DNA of 64,000 nt, taken from positions 1,488,001 to 1,552,000 of the forward strand of contig JAJNNX010000006.1 in the NCBI GenBank assembly GCA_023159155.1, given 5' to 3'. The notes below the pieces were generated by a model. The model did no database searches and was not told the origin of the DNA. It saw only the letters and a program-made list of their open reading frames with translations. Positions 1-12,964 of this stretch are shown in pieces. The translations under genes and the position numbers were made by a program. Position 1 is the stretch's first letter. Every line of letters begins with the position of its first letter. This stretch comes from Ustulina deusta. Its lineage: Eukaryota; Ascomycota; Sordariomycetes; Xylariales; Xylariaceae.

Positions 1-343
1 GTAGATATAAATATTCAAACGAGTACCTCATTCAATCGTATAAAGACCCGGGTTCTACATGCAACATATCCCGCGGCATTGTTCTGCTAACCGTATCTAA
101 TAAAGAAACAAATCTCCATCATTACCAAGTTGAGGAATTGACCATCGTCATCGCTCTGATTCCCATCTATGTGAACGCCACAAAGAAACCCTCTATGCAT
201 CTATGATGATCATTCCAAGTATACCCCCTTTTGTTCATCATCTATCCGACAAGATTGCTGGCTAATAAGCGCAAGAAACGTGGATCGCGCCGGGTTTCCC
301 GCTTGAAACCTTCATCTAAAGTATCGTCTAACTGGTCTATCGT
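1..343. other. 3' flank of the eEF3 gene
   Basis: No open frame worth calling. This stretch lies immediately downstream of the stop of the minus-strand eEF3 gene and most likely holds its 3' untranslated region and polyadenylation signals. I see no RNA gene or repeat in it. Confidence 0.4.
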
Positions 344-3300
344 CTATTCTTCGTCGTCCGTATCGGGAGGGTGAGGCGTGCCCTTAGGAGTATTAAGCCA
401 TTCAATATGGCGCAGTCTTCGTCGGACCTCTTGTTCTTTAAGCTCCTTCTTGGTCTTCTTCTTCTTCTTCATTGCCTTGAATTTCAAGGGTGTATTGTCT
501 TCAGCCCCACTGTTGACAGCACTATTGACGGCGCTATTCACAACGCTGCTGGCTGCAGTACTAGCGATGCCGCTGTTAAGCCCACTGCCGGGCCTGCTAT
601 CTTCGAAGCGATCAGTCGAGATAGCGGCGTTGCCCTTCATTGTCATTCGGCCATCGTTGATATGCCACTGCTCACTGGCGAGTGCCCCGACGAACTCTTC
701 GTTGTGAGATATCATGACAACACCACCTTTGAAATCTCGAATGGCGACAGCAAGACCACCAAGGGAATCACGATCCAAAAAGTTTGTAGGCTCGTCTAGG
801 ACAAGCAAATGTGGGTTATTCCACATGGCGCCAGCAATGACAACCTTGACCTTTTGGCCTCCAGACAGGCTGCTGATCTCATTGTGGTTGGCAATTTCTG
901 GGTCAAGACCAAGGTCCTCAAAATGTTTCGAAATGACGGTGGGCTGAAGTTCACGGTACCCCAATCCTTCTCGTGAGGCCTCATGATCATCAAACTCTTG
1001 CACTACTTTGTCGAACCCCCACTCCAGCAATGTCTCTCGGGATACCTGCGAATTGAATTTGGGAAGCCAGCCTATCCATTTCCTATGAAATATTTAGTTT
1101 GTACTCTGCGTAAACCGGAGAAGTTGCACTTACACTTCATATTGGAAGGTCTTCTTCCATTTTTGTCGGCCCACAACAGCCTCAAGTTGTCTCCCGCCTT
1201 TCCCATCGCCGAGATCGATCTTTTTCTCCATTTGCTCCCGATCCTTGTCCGATAGAATGCGAGTCTGTTTCAGGAACACCTCTCGATCATCGCCATTGGC
1301 ATACCTCCACTGTAGGTACTGATTAGGTGTCTTCTCAAGGTGCATCTCCACATGTTCTAGGGCATGCTGCTTGATGTATCCAATACGCAAATTAGGATGC
1401 TTCTCAACCCGGCCGGCAGTGGGAATAACCTCGCCAGTCAGGAGCTTGATCAGAGTCGACTTCCCTGCACCGTTGGGGCCAATGACCGCAACTCTGGAAG
1501 AGAGACTGAGCTGGCAGCTGGCATCACTAAGGGATGGCTTTGGCGCCTTTGGGTATTGATATGAGACACCAGTCATGCGGATGATGGCTCGAGTTTGGGA
1601 CTTGACACCCGACAGAATACCGGGAGGCGGAAATTTGAATTGAACATTAGAGGCTGAAAGGGTGTAATATGCCTTAGCCTCTGGGCGAACCTTGACAAAC
1701 GCGTCTAGGTTTCCCTTGAAGTGGCCGAGTTTTTTGCCCGGTTCGTAATGGTAAATATCAGTTGTGACGTTATCCAAAAAGCCTGAATCGTGGGAGACAA
1801 TCAAACTGGTAATATCTGTGTGAGACTTGAGGTAATTTTCCAACCATGCAATATTAGCAACGTCCAGATGATTGGTAGGTTCGTCCAACAGTAAAACGTC
1901 AGCTTTCTGAAGCATAGCCCGAGCCAGAGCTAACTTCATCTTCCAACCTCCAGACAATGATCCAACCTTTTGTGATTGGCGACCTTCTGGTCCAGCCGTA
2001 AAGCCGAACTCTGCCAGAACCTCTGAGATCCTCCCCCGGCCCTCTGAGGCAATGGTCGGGTCCTTCACCATGAACTCAAGAATACTAATGTCGGCGTCCT
2101 CGCCCTGATTGTGCTCCACGTAGCAGGTTCGAAGGACATCCTGAGGGGGGAAGCCTTCGAGCTTCCCTCCAGCGATACTCTTCATAAGTGTTGACTTGCC
2201 AGCTCCGTTTCGACCACAAAGACCATATCGATGTCCTTTGAGAAGACGTAGATTGGTATGAGACAATAGAAGCATGCCACCATACGCGAGAGAGAAGTCG
2301 GCATTGACAATTTCAACTTCGCCGTCATCCTCCTTCTCCGGGATGCCGAATTTACGCTCGTCCTCTGCAACGTAGTACCGATGAACAGCAGATGCGACAG
2401 CGTCACTAGCGCCTGGCTGATGCATTAGATCCTTTAGATAAGGACCAACCCTACCAGGGATTCTACCAACTTGGCGGTAATTAGAGTCATCAGCAACCAT
2501 CTCACAGATGTAGGGACGGGCTAGCTTGTAGAATTCCAAGTCGCCAGATAGTCCTCCGTTCTTCTTAATCTCGGAGTCTAGAACCTTGGCGACATCTTCA
2601 ACAGAAGTACGTTCCACCGCAGCCGCATCATTGCCCATGGCTTTGTCCATGACATTCAATGCCCTTGTGGCGAGCTCGCGAACTTCAGGAAGGGGAGCTC
2701 GGTCCGCCACCGCCTTGACACCTGGTTGAAGTTTTGGGAGGAATGTCCTTGCCTCGACGGGGTCGTGAACGAGTTTTGTTAGGTTTTCAGTGATCACGGT
2801 AGACTGTCTCAGTACTTCTTGGGTCGTGCCAGGGTTGTTCAATGTCCGCTCAAGAAATGGTGTCAGGAGTGCAAGGACTGGCGACGTAACGACAGCGACG
2901 AATGTAGTCTGGGAGAGTGCATGGATTGCCTTCTGGAGAGTTTGAGTCGAGGGGTGATGTAGGGTCTCAATGAGCAAGGGGATTCGAGGAGCGACATCGT
3001 CGTTGGACAACAAGGATGTGAGAGACTGCATAGTCAGAAGGGCCTGTTTCTCGACATCGGCTTTGAGATCGTGCATGTTGTTCTCAGCGATGGGAATCAA
3101 GGTGGCGAGTTTCGAACCCATGGCGTCCCTGAGAAGATCCTTCTCTTGGGCTTGCTCCTTGGTGCAGCCAATCTCCATCTGTGCCTTGTCGGCCATCCGC
3201 TGCATCAACTTCAGAGCACCGACCGTGCCTTGCCACTTACCAGTCTTCTTAGAGAGATAGGATACGATGGCTGGCAGAAGACCAGTGACGAGTGCCTCGG

Positions 3301-3742
3301 GACTGAGGTGCCCAAACAAGGCATCCAAGCCATATTGAGCGGCATCACGAACAACAGTGCCTTTATCAGCTAGGGCGTCAAGCGCGCAGGCAACCAAGCC
3401 GCCGTCTTGGAGCAGGAAGACCATCTCACTGAGGGGCTGTCGCGAAGGGAATTTCTCGAACAAGGCGCCGAGAAGGTTCTGGGCGCTTTCACGTCGCAAG
3501 CCGCTCTTCTTATCGGCAGCGGCCTTCTTGACCTCGGCGACGACGCCATAGTATTGAAGGCCGCGGAAGCCGACAGTGTTCAGCAAGAGTTCGCAAAGCG
3601 CATAGGCGGCGTCGATTGAAGCGGCGGAGGATGTGGCGGTGAAAATGGTATGAAGGATAGCGGCGACATCCTCCGTCGAAGGCGGCGGAGGGGCGTCGCT
3701 GGACTTGGCCACCATTACCGGGGGCGATAGAGAGTGAGGCAT
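344..3742 (-). CDS. Translation elongation factor 3 (eEF3), ABC-F ATPase
   Basis: Fungal elongation factor 3: an ATPase on the ribosome that helps release deacylated tRNA from the E site. Two exons, 3742-1134 and 1082-344; a 51-nt intron (1133-1083, GTAAGT donor, TAG acceptor) joins them in frame inside the chromodomain-like insert (FQYEV/KWIGWLPKF), giving about 1,115 residues against roughly 1,050 for typical eEF3. Order: N-terminal HEAT-type helical region; first ABC domain with Walker A GRNGAGKST (about residue 510), signature LSGGWKMKLALARAM, Walker B LLLDEPTNHLD (about 619); second ABC domain with Walker A GPNGAGKST (about 759), the insert, signature LSGGQKVKV (about 940) and Walker B VLDEPTNFLD (about 967); then a lysine-rich tail (KKKKKTKKELKEQE) expected to bind ribosomes. 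ATG 3742 is used; an in-frame ATG at 3715 (MVAKSSD) is an alternative start. Confidence 0.96.
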
Positions 3743-4442
3743 CGTTGGGCGATTGCGTGGAGGTGAGGCAGAAGTGGAGGGTCCGGACAGTCAATCTCCG
3801 CAGGAACTGAAAGGAACAGAGAGGACGTGAGACAAGACGAGACGCCTGAAGTGTCAGAGACTAGCGCAGATGCGCGATGGCCTCGAGGCGTTGATGTTGG
3901 GGGATGAATCGCGACCGTCACCCGATCCGTCTGATAACTTTCTGTTTTGTGAGGAGGGAGAAAAAGAAGAAAAAAAGAAAAAAAGAAAAAAGCATGTAGT
4001 AGCAGAAAGCGATGTGGCGTAACAAAAAATGGCCAACTGAAATGCTGCTTATCAACAAAGGTAACCCCTCCAATTTTTCCCTTATCGAGATTTCCAAACT
4101 CAACTTTCTATGACCCGCTAAAGACCCGCTAAAGACCCGCAGCCCCAGTTACCCGTGCCAAAGACGTGGATCCTGGTTGGGCTCTGGGACTTGTCTTTAG
4201 GGTGCCTATCGGCTGTACACTAACTAGAGTTGGGATTTGGTAAGCCTGGGCTAAACCAATACTGATAAACCCAACGAGAAAATAACGAATGGTATGGCTA
4301 CATAAAATATAGAAATCGTATCAAGTGCCTTGACTACGAGTTATCCAACCCATTTGACGAGAATAAAAGGGGACGTAATGAAATTATAACTCAATGTCAA
4401 TTACCATTCATGAAACCCTACAGCAACCAGTCGCCTGATACC
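3743..4442. promoter_or_regulatory. eEF3 upstream region with purine tract and 12-bp tandem repeat
   Basis: Probable promoter of the eEF3 gene. It holds a G/A-rich run at about 3955-3993 (a C/T tract on the coding strand, common before highly expressed fungal genes) and, at about 4112-4140, nearly three tandem copies of GACCCGCTAAA. The regulatory role is inferred from position only. Confidence 0.4.
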
Positions 4443-4489
4443 TGCCGCTTGGCTAAGTGGTTCAGCGGTTCGATTCCGCTAGTGGGCAT
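4443..4489 (+). tRNA. tRNA-like element without an anticodon arm (probable tRNA pseudogene)
   Basis: A short segment has a full tRNA 3' half. The T-arm is perfect: stem AGCGG/CCGCT at 4464-4468 and 4476-4480 around the 7-nt loop TTCGATT, which includes a canonical B box GGTTCGATTCC. It is followed by a 7-nt acceptor strand AGTGGGC and discriminator A. The 5' side GCCGCTT (4444-4450) pairs at about five of seven positions, and the A-box-like TGGCTAAGTGG (4450-4460) follows. There is no room for an anticodon arm or variable loop, so it cannot be a working elongator tRNA. A T run (4496-4500) downstream could terminate Pol III. It may be a deletion relic or the head of a tRNA-derived SINE. Confidence 0.4.
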
Positions 4490-7400
4490 TATTTATTTTT
4501 CTAGCTTTTTTGCTCTTGTGAACCACCATGTGTGTTTTTATTTATTTATTACCACCTGCCCACCATGCTGCTTGCTTGTATAGTTCTTGGTTAGTTTAGT
4601 TACCTTGACTTAGTTATCCCATCTATTTCGTGCTCGGTTTAGTATTTAAACAAGTCCTTTCTTTTCCCCTCCTTTTTGGTTACATTGTGTTATTTAGCGA
4701 TTCCCTTTGGAATTGCACCTCTCTATGTTATCTGTTAACAGTGTTTCTAGCTATTCAGAGTTCGTAGTATTGCTTTAAGCATACTTATTTTCCCCATTAT
4801 TGAATTTGTCGAGCACGTGAAGGAGGCGAAGGAAGGTCTGTTTGTATATTTATCTCTAAGACTAGTTACCCCAATTTCCGATCTTTTTTTATATGCTATG
4901 GTTGAGAACTATGTATGTATGGCAGATAGAGCGGGATAGCTGGGTTAAAAATTATGCGCTTACTTTACATGCTGTGAGTAGGTTCTATGGAGTAGTATCT
5001 CGTCGTTTTTTTTTTGCTGTAGTTATCAATAAGACCTTGCTATATAGCCCTGCTTTTATCGACTCCGACGGAAGAGAGTAGTTCTCGACTAAGTAGGTCC
5101 GAATGTGCTGCTTTTACCACTGCATGAGCTGCGCCCCCGCCGATAATTGGCTCTTTTAGATACAGTAAAGTAACCCTTCATTCATTGTGTATGCAATGTA
5201 CATATAGTAACACATCACGGAATAGAACCGCAGCACTATACCGTAACACTGCCGAAAGCAGGATGTAGTCAAATCGGGCACTTGACCATCTGTGGCTATT
5301 ATATAGGTGTGTACTGTAACATAACAATCATATCTTGAGGCGCCTGGAGTAGGAACTGTGACGTTTCTATAAGTACCTAGCTTACAGGCTGACCAACGCC
5401 TTATTCTTTGTGGCGATAAGTCGATCATTCATTAATTGTGTATAGAACTGTAGTTTTTTTTGAATTGGTTAGCAGTAAAGCCACGACACTAAAAGGTCTC
5501 AGGAATGAGAGCAAGTACAGAGGTTATAGACACTCACACACAAGAAATGTACAAGAAACCTCGAAGCCAATCACTATACTCTTCCAATCTCGCCTCCGTA
5601 TTACTTATTACACATAACACACATCCAATCACCGAGAATTTGGATTGATTTTTCACTTCTTCTGTTTGCGACAATGCAGTCTGATAAAGCCGTTCGCTTT
5701 GTGGGTTCCCCCGGTAATATTGGTTCATACATTCTGTCTAGACCGGGCTGCTACTCTCGTCAGGGAGAAGGGGAAGGTGAAGTACGCGGACAGTGCTTTG
5801 TTAAGCATGACTTGGATCCGTAACACTCCTGCGTTGTATACTAGGTACCCTCCTGGTTCCTGATTCCTGATGTAGCAACACCAGCCCGTTTCTGATCAAG
5901 ACAAACGTCAGCATTCGTGGTAGCGAGGACGGACTGACGTTTGTCACCTACAGACGCTACTGCAGGGCACGAGCCGCCACATGGTATCTCGGATGGCTTG
6001 TGGGTGAATTGCCGTTTCGGCTGGTGGTGGCTTGAGCCGGGGAAATAGCTCGGCATCAAAAGACCAAGGTGGCTTCATGGGTGGGGACGACGGGGATGGT
6101 AGAGTAACTTCCGCGCCGGATTTGTGATCTTGTGCGAAACTTCACACCGAGAGGTGTCGTCAGGACAAACTACACCGTTCAATTCCCTTCCTTCCGCAGC
6201 CACGCATCATAGTCCGTCGATCAGCTGAAGCTAGGGCGGCCGACATCACACGCTCTCGTCGGCAATCTATTTAAGGGCCTTGGCAACTTTATATCATCAT
6301 GACAACCGGCTGACATATACATAGTATATTTCTTTCCAGCCCACAGTACCGTCCACAGCACTGCCCACAGGGCTGCATGGAGTAGATCGTCCGTGCAGTT
6401 CTGGTAGAATTACCGGATTAGGAAAACGAGATGCCGCTAGTGGAGTTTGTTGCAGACGAATGACATGTCTCCTCTCAGTCGTTTTCGCCCCTCAGTTGGC
6501 CAGGTCTAACCCCAAATTAGATATTGCTGCGAAGTACTACCCCAAAGATGACTTTCGAACAGATGTTAAGGCCGAACTTGATAACGCTTTAAATTACCTA
6601 CTACAACCTTTTTACTATATATTTTCGGTACTCACTATGCTTAATCTGGGTGTTTTTATATAGGTATATTGAAAGGGTTATAGTCGCTTACAAAGTTGAG
6701 AGAAGTTAGAAGCTACACAACAGAGTTCCTTTCAAGTGAGTACCTGTATATGGTATAGTACAGAACTCAGCCACTCTCGTATTGAACTGTGCAGAAGCTG
6801 TCGTAATTCTGGGGGAGATCGTCGTCGTAATGATGTTCACATTGTCCTCGTCAATCATTAAACGAGCAGGCCAGATCAAGCGCCAAGCATAAGAAGTTAT
6901 ACCCTATTCCACTAGACTACATGTAGATAGTGTGTATCTAGTGAAGTAGGTATATGGATACCTACCCGGCTGTATGTGCGCGCTGGAATAAATAACCACT
7001 TGTGGAGTCTTGCAATAACCCATGTACTTACACTCGCTTAAGTAGCTTAATACCACTGATGGTTCTACCCACGTGTAGAGTTGCAATATGAAGGTGACAA
7101 GCACCAGACTAGCACAGAGCCGGTGACCTTAACGCCACCCCATCCCACGCCCAAGCCGGCTGCTCAGAAGCTGCTGCGCCTCAGAGAATTACTAGGCCAT
7201 CTAGTGTAGTTAATTACGGACTTCGATGTTTCACGGATCGGTTGCGATTTGCTGATCCAAAAGACCAGGCTCAGTGTATGTACGCTAGATAGTAAATCAA
7301 TCGCCAATTTGTCATCGGCAAGTCCCAACGTTCCACTCGCCAAGTGAGAAATACAGCTAGGTTTGCGAACCCAGGTAAGCCAGGGGGTGAGTTCAGACGG

Positions 7401-7718
7401 AGTTACGGGGGGCCAAGGTCAGTGTTCACACCACCGGCAAATCCCGATCAAGATTTCCTCCGTCTTCAACTAGGTATACTACCACGACCTACACGTATTG
7501 CACCTACACTAATTCATCCAGAGTCTAGATTTCAAATAGGACGCGCATGTTGAAATGTCGTTATCTCTGGTGATGCTTGGGATCACTTTCTTTTAAAAGC
7601 GCCACGGACGAGTGTGGACAGACAGGAAATGTGCATGCACCGAGTCTACACTCAGATTGATCAATCATTCGATTCTGACCAGCCTGTCTAGCTGTCGCCG
7701 CCTTCTCATATATTCGCC
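4490..7718. other. Gene-poor interval
   Basis: About 3.2 kb without a gene I can support. Open frames are short, lack recognisable motifs and are broken by stops. One start at 5673 opens a 48-codon frame with no family resemblance. A TATA-like TATTTAAGG at about 6269 is followed by only a very short frame. Composition is mixed with many T-rich stretches, as in decayed intergenic fungal DNA. Confidence 0.4.
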
Positions 7719-10186
7719 ATGGTTATACCACAGTCCACAAGTTTCCAATTCATCACCTCTATTAATACCGTCGCCCATGATGAGGAAACGCGCCGTAAGG
7801 TACGCTCCCATGCAAGACGGCAGAAGCTCTCAAATGAGAGTAGTCCTCCTCAGTCGAGAAGGTCAACCACGCAAAAAGAACGCATTTCAAAGTTCAGACT
7901 AAAGCCATCTACCCAACCAATCGATGCCAGCCCTAAAGACAGCAGCAGCGGCCGCAATGGCGGCCGTAGCAATAACGAAAAACCCCCATCTATACTCAAA
8001 CTTCATGGTCCTACGCTCGGTGGTCATATCGAGGGGAGCAAGAACGCCAACTTTACACCCACAATGATCTCGCAAGAACTTGCTTTAGTAGTAGCACGAG
8101 AACTCCCGAGCTTTCCTATGCTCCGTATCGAGACGACCCCCTTAACAGAAACTCTGCTCAAGTATTGCTTCACGGTATGCTTATGCCCACGAGAAACTGT
8201 GGTAGAGAAATGGTTCGACCGCGCTGGAGCGCCAACATACATGATGACATGTGGGTAGCTTTCACTCTTTTAACATACTTCTGACTTGACGCCAAGCCTA
8301 TCATTCTGCAGCACTCTTTCTCTCTCGTAACTGACACCTATAGACTACTCTGGCTTTCTCTCCAATGCTTTCGCCATGAATCCAGAGGGAAACTTCTTCG
8401 ATGCCGTAAGTGTCCCTACCTATAGGCACCGTTCTATAGCCCACCAATGCTAATACGCGCGGTAGCTACATGTTGATACGGCCATTACTCACGCCTTTAT
8501 GGCGTTAGTCGCGTCTATGCAGTACGTGCAGAGTCTCATTTATTGCTTATATTTCTCCGTCGCCCAATAGTTGGAACATGTGCGGCATGGAGAAATCGAG
8601 GGATAGTGGTTACTGCTATACGTATGTTACATCAGACAAAATGCTAATAAACCATTCTGTGCGCAGTAATTCACTGGCTCAGTGGAATGATACGAGTACA
8701 TTCGATTTCCACCGGCTTCAAGCTATAAAGGCTATTAACGAGCGATTAAACGTAGAAGGCAAGAGCCCAAACGTGCCTATCTCAGAAGGTATTACCATGG
8801 CCGTTGCGTTGCTAGTTAATAACGAGGTGAGCGATCCCATTGCCAGGAGATACTCGTAGGATGTTAACTATGGTGTATAGACATTCACTGGCTCCATTCA
8901 AGCCGCAGCGGCTCATATGAGTGGGCTGAAACGCATTGTCGACTTGCGTGGCGGCATACTCGAAGGCTTCAAATACGTCAGCGTGATCCAGAGGGCATTA
9001 GTAGTAAGCAATTTTCGCAGTTATTTTCTTGTTTCGGTGGCTTTTAAGGTATTAGGGTCTCTTTTTTGGCCAAAACTATGCCTTTGAAACCCACCTATTT
9101 CCGCAACCCTCATATATCACAACCAAACGGCGATAACTGACTTCGATTGTTGCAGTGGTAAGAACAGTGATCAAATACTGCGGCTCAAATCTGTCCACAT
9201 AGACTAAGGCAGACAACAGGGCAGACTTCTCTTACGCGTATGCGGCGGGACAGCCGTTGATGTTTCCCTTCGTTCCGCAACTGGGGTCCTCTCTCAGCCT
9301 TCATAACCGTTTCAAAGGACGATTGATGGAGGTCACCCCGAGACCTTTAGGGCCGAAAGATCTCGTGATTCATAATCGAGAAGTAGTTGAGATATTCGAG
9401 CTTTTGTACTCAGTGGCTGACTGCCTGGGCTCCTTCGACTACAACAATCTAGCTAACATGTCCACCGAGCGAGTACAACTGAGCGACTCGATATATTTAG
9501 CGGAATGGCGACTTTTCCAGTTAGAAGAATCATATCGCAGCCTCAAGGCTTCGAAGCAGACGAGTTCCCTTGTATTAGAGAATCACAACCACGCCAAGGG
9601 AGAGACTGGAGGTTCATCAGCCATTGATTTGACGGAGAGTCTCATGTTTGCAGGTCATTTGTTTACGCACCTAGCGTTGCGTGGACAACCCCCAGCCGCA
9701 CCTAGGCACCGAGGAATTACGGGGGCGCTCATGTCATCTCTTTGCAACACTCTATTGACTCTTGACATTTTCCCCAATCCTGAACCCTACGGAAGTCCCA
9801 GGTCGTACCACAGCGCAGGCAGCCTCGGCAATAGCTCAGTGGAGAGCTGGTCTACCACAACTTCAAATACTTCAATCCTAAGTAACTCCCCCTCAAAGTG
9901 TGAGAACGACTTCACTAAGAATGCCTTACTCTGGGCCCTTTTTGTGGGCTCGTGTGTTCGCGTGCCAATAGATTTTACCCAATTTCATTTTTCGCATCAA
10001 GCTGTCCTTCTCGGCGACCACCACCAGTTCTTTATCCATGCCCTCAAGAACTATTGTCTTATGAGATACATCACAGACAAAGAGACACTAGCCACAAAGC
10101 TAAAGGACGTCGTCTGGCTAAATGGCTGGTGCGAGAACCAATTAAACCTGATTTGGGCCGAGATCAATGATTATCTTGTGCATTGA
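7719..10186 (+). CDS. Fungal-specific transcription factor (Fungal_trans_2-like, no zinc cluster)
   Basis: A putative nuclear regulator of the family with the Fungal_trans_2 middle domain. Seven exons join in frame: 7719-8250, 8344-8405, 8466-8521, 8571-8621, 8667-8826, 8881-9003 and 9203-10186, giving 655 residues. The first intron uses a GTGGGT donor; the others are mostly consensus. The N terminus has FQFIT (9-13) then the basic stretch RRKVRSHARRQ (25-35), the usual head of family members lacking a Zn(II)2Cys6 cluster; no CxxC pattern is present. The middle reads as a helical domain with INERL, MSGLKRIVDLRGG and DNRADFSYAYAAGQP, all typical of the family. Targets are unknown. It lies upstream of the DUF3237 gene in the same direction, with no proof of a link. 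Exons 3-4 are the least certain. Confidence 0.8.
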
Positions 10187-11643
10187 ACCCCATACTGCCA
10201 GAAGCATCGCTTCTAGTGGGCGGATTGCGCTGGGCGCACGGAATAATCGGAAGTGACGACACCCGAACTACAAAGCATCATCGCGATCCGATCTTTGTTG
10301 CCGCCTCAATGCCTCACTTCTAACACGACATTTGGCTTTGATACCACACCGCATTTGAGTATCATGACGAAGCCCCGCGGTTCTTTTCAAAAGCCCAAGT
10401 GGCTAAATCACTATTACCTCTGGACTTGCCTTCTTTCCTACCACGAGTAATCATGCGAATACGAGGAGCATCTAAGGATGTAAACGCGGAACAAGAGGTG
10501 GACCGAGCTCGACGGTCGACAGCGCTATCGCCAGAGCCCGAGCCGTGTCGATGTCCTGCTGTACTACCCGAGGGGACAGGGGAAATAACCAACTTAATTA
10601 CAGGTTTCCCGGACCTGCTGAAACTAGGACAGCTAGCAGGAGTCGGGAATGGCAATCAATTAATTTCATGGAAATTCAGCCAGCATGTCAATGGTCACAG
10701 CGAAAGAGAAATACCTAAAGGTCTCTGAGTACCATTACGTATCGTGTCATCTTCGACTCACTGGGTAATACAACATGTGTATCATGAAGTGCCTAACATG
10801 TGCGACCTCATCATGCGACATACATAACCCCCTGCGACGAAGACCATTCTGCAATCCCGGGATTGCCACTTTCTGACTGTATGAATTACCAGCCCACACA
10901 CATTATTACGCAGACACACGAGGGACGATGCATTAGGCGTACCGGATATAACGAGGGCATGGAGTTGAGATATGCGCAGTAAATCTGGCTAGCTTTGAAA
11001 TGCATACGGCAAGAGGGAAATTGTCTGCTTAAATACCTTTTTTTTTCGGTACATTTAGTCCAATTGATCCAATTATCTAAGAGATTTCACGAACACAGAA
11101 CAAAGAAGGGATATGAATTTTTGCTGGAGTTGGAAATATGGGAAGTCGGCATCTAGATATTCCCAGTGACAGCGTGATATTTTCCCTGCTGACATGCAGC
11201 ATAGGTATCACGTAAGGCCGAAGGATTTAGGTGTAAGACTGCTCATATGTTGAGACTGTATCATGTAACCCGTAAACTTTTCATTATCAATGCTGTGCTA
11301 CAATACAATGATGACCACATGTTTACATATCAGATAAAACTAGGCACCTGATCCTATTGGATTTTTGGCGCAAGCCGACTTAGGTAGCGGCGCCGAGGGC
11401 GATCGGAACAACATTGTGTCCCGATGTGTGACGTGCGGGCAGACTTTGGCCCGGCTCTGTATTCTAAGTCCGGCGCCTAACTATTCGGGAGGCTAAACTC
11501 GTAAATCTCCTTCTATCTCATTTAGGCAAAACTTCCACCATATCTAGCCATATTTAGCAGGATAGCTCCTACTTGACTCTCTTTCGAGTCATCTGAAGGT
11601 TTATTCACACTCGCCCCGCCCTTGCCCCTCCTGGAATATCCCC
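10187..11643. other. Intergenic region between regulator and DUF3237 gene
   Basis: Open frames in both directions near 10.4-10.7 kb overlap each other and show no domain. Nothing here is supportable as a gene. It should contain the 3' end of the regulator and the promoter of the DUF3237 gene. Confidence 0.4.
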
Positions 11644-12964
11644 GTGAAACCTGCTGTAGCACGAGAGGACATGAGTGGTTCGGCGGCCCACGAGCACGTC
11701 ATCCCGGGGACAATCTGGGGAGGAGTTCCGCGGCTTCCGCCGGTACAGCCGTTCATTCCGCTCCCGGAGATATCAGGAGATGGACATGCGCCGTCCGCGC
11801 CGGCTGCGCCCATGGAATGGGATACGACGGTCGTGAGTCATGGGCTTAAGTGGCCCCAGATCGAAAATGATAGACGCCACAGTGGTTGGGAGGAGGTCGA
11901 GAAGATGTGGACGAAGCAGCAGCAGAGCGCACAACAGGAACAGCAACAAACACTCCGACAGGCGGATCCGGCCCAAACGAGAGGGGGGTAAGTTTACCTA
12001 CCCAGACACTGATGTATTCTCAAAAAAATCTCTTGAGCGGGAAACCCAGAATTTTTTTTGGGGTATAGTCTAATACAACAATTGAAAATGACACGGTGGA
12101 AACGCAAGATATGGATCTAGTAGTTCATCTGACGATTCCTGACTGACTTGGGGTACAGTACAAGCAGTGGACCGCCTCGGAAAGATACCAAGGCCACAGC
12201 ACTGTTCCCGTGCCCGCATCTCGCGATCCCGGTCCCAAGCCTCGAGTCTGAATCCGATTTCCGCATGCGGGTCAAGCTGAATTCTCAATCGGCGTCAATG
12301 GCAGTCGGCGATGGCTTCAAAAAGTGGACTACATTCACCGAAGGCGAGTGGTCCGGTCCGTTAGGTCACGGCATAGTTATCGTAAGTAAGAGACCGCCAT
12401 ACTACACTTAATGATGAAACAATAAACTATCGGTCTTCTACCCCGTCCGTGTGGAAATAGGCTAATCAAGTGATAACGCGGATTAGAGTGGTGGCCAAGA
12501 TAGCCAGGACTTGGTCTACGGGAAGACCCTTGCGACTCAAGTCGAGGCCACGCATCGCCTGAAGACGGCCGATGAAATACCAGCATTGTGAGTTATCACC
12601 CTCTTCGGTTCACTGAAATGATGCGACGTGGGCTTTTGTGACGGCGAGATAGCTGATGCCCCTATGTGCAGCATAGAGTGTAAGACGAGGGGGTTCCGAA
12701 CCGGACCGCCGGAGTTGATGCGTGCGCTTCAAGACCCAGAGAAAGCAGCTTCCGTGGATCCGCGGCTCATACAATATAGGGTGGCTCTGTCTATGAAGAC
12801 GACGGATGAGCGGTACGCTGAAAGAGTCAATTTCGGCTTGTGGATAGGAAGCTGTTTGTGGAGAGGCTCGGAGGTAGTCTATGAGTAAGTCTAATACTCT
12901 AGCCCTATTATCCTAAAGAAAAAATTGACTGACGGTCATTGTTAGCGTATACAGGATCATCTAA
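11644..12964 (+). CDS. DUF3237 domain protein with Gln-rich N-terminal extension
   Basis: Five exons join in frame: 11644-11987, 12159-12381, 12487-12587, 12672-12884 and a 19-nt last exon 12946-12964, giving 299 residues. From about residue 148 the protein follows the DUF3237 pattern: FRMRVKLNSQ, GPLGHGIVIVSGG, a repeated-strand core, TRGFRTGPPELMRAL, then NFGLWIGSCLWRGSEVVYD and a terminal VYRII. The last-exon splice restores the family ending exactly, which supports the model. DUF3237 is a small beta-rich domain of unknown function found in bacteria and fungi. The first 115 residues are proline-rich then glutamine-rich (KQQQSAQQEQQQ) and are not part of the domain. An internal Met at residue 10 is an alternative start. 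No function is proposed. Confidence 0.75.

Noticed and set aside
371..799. Open frame of 142 codons on the plus strand
   Set aside because: Lies antisense to the conserved second ABC domain of eEF3; a shadow frame.
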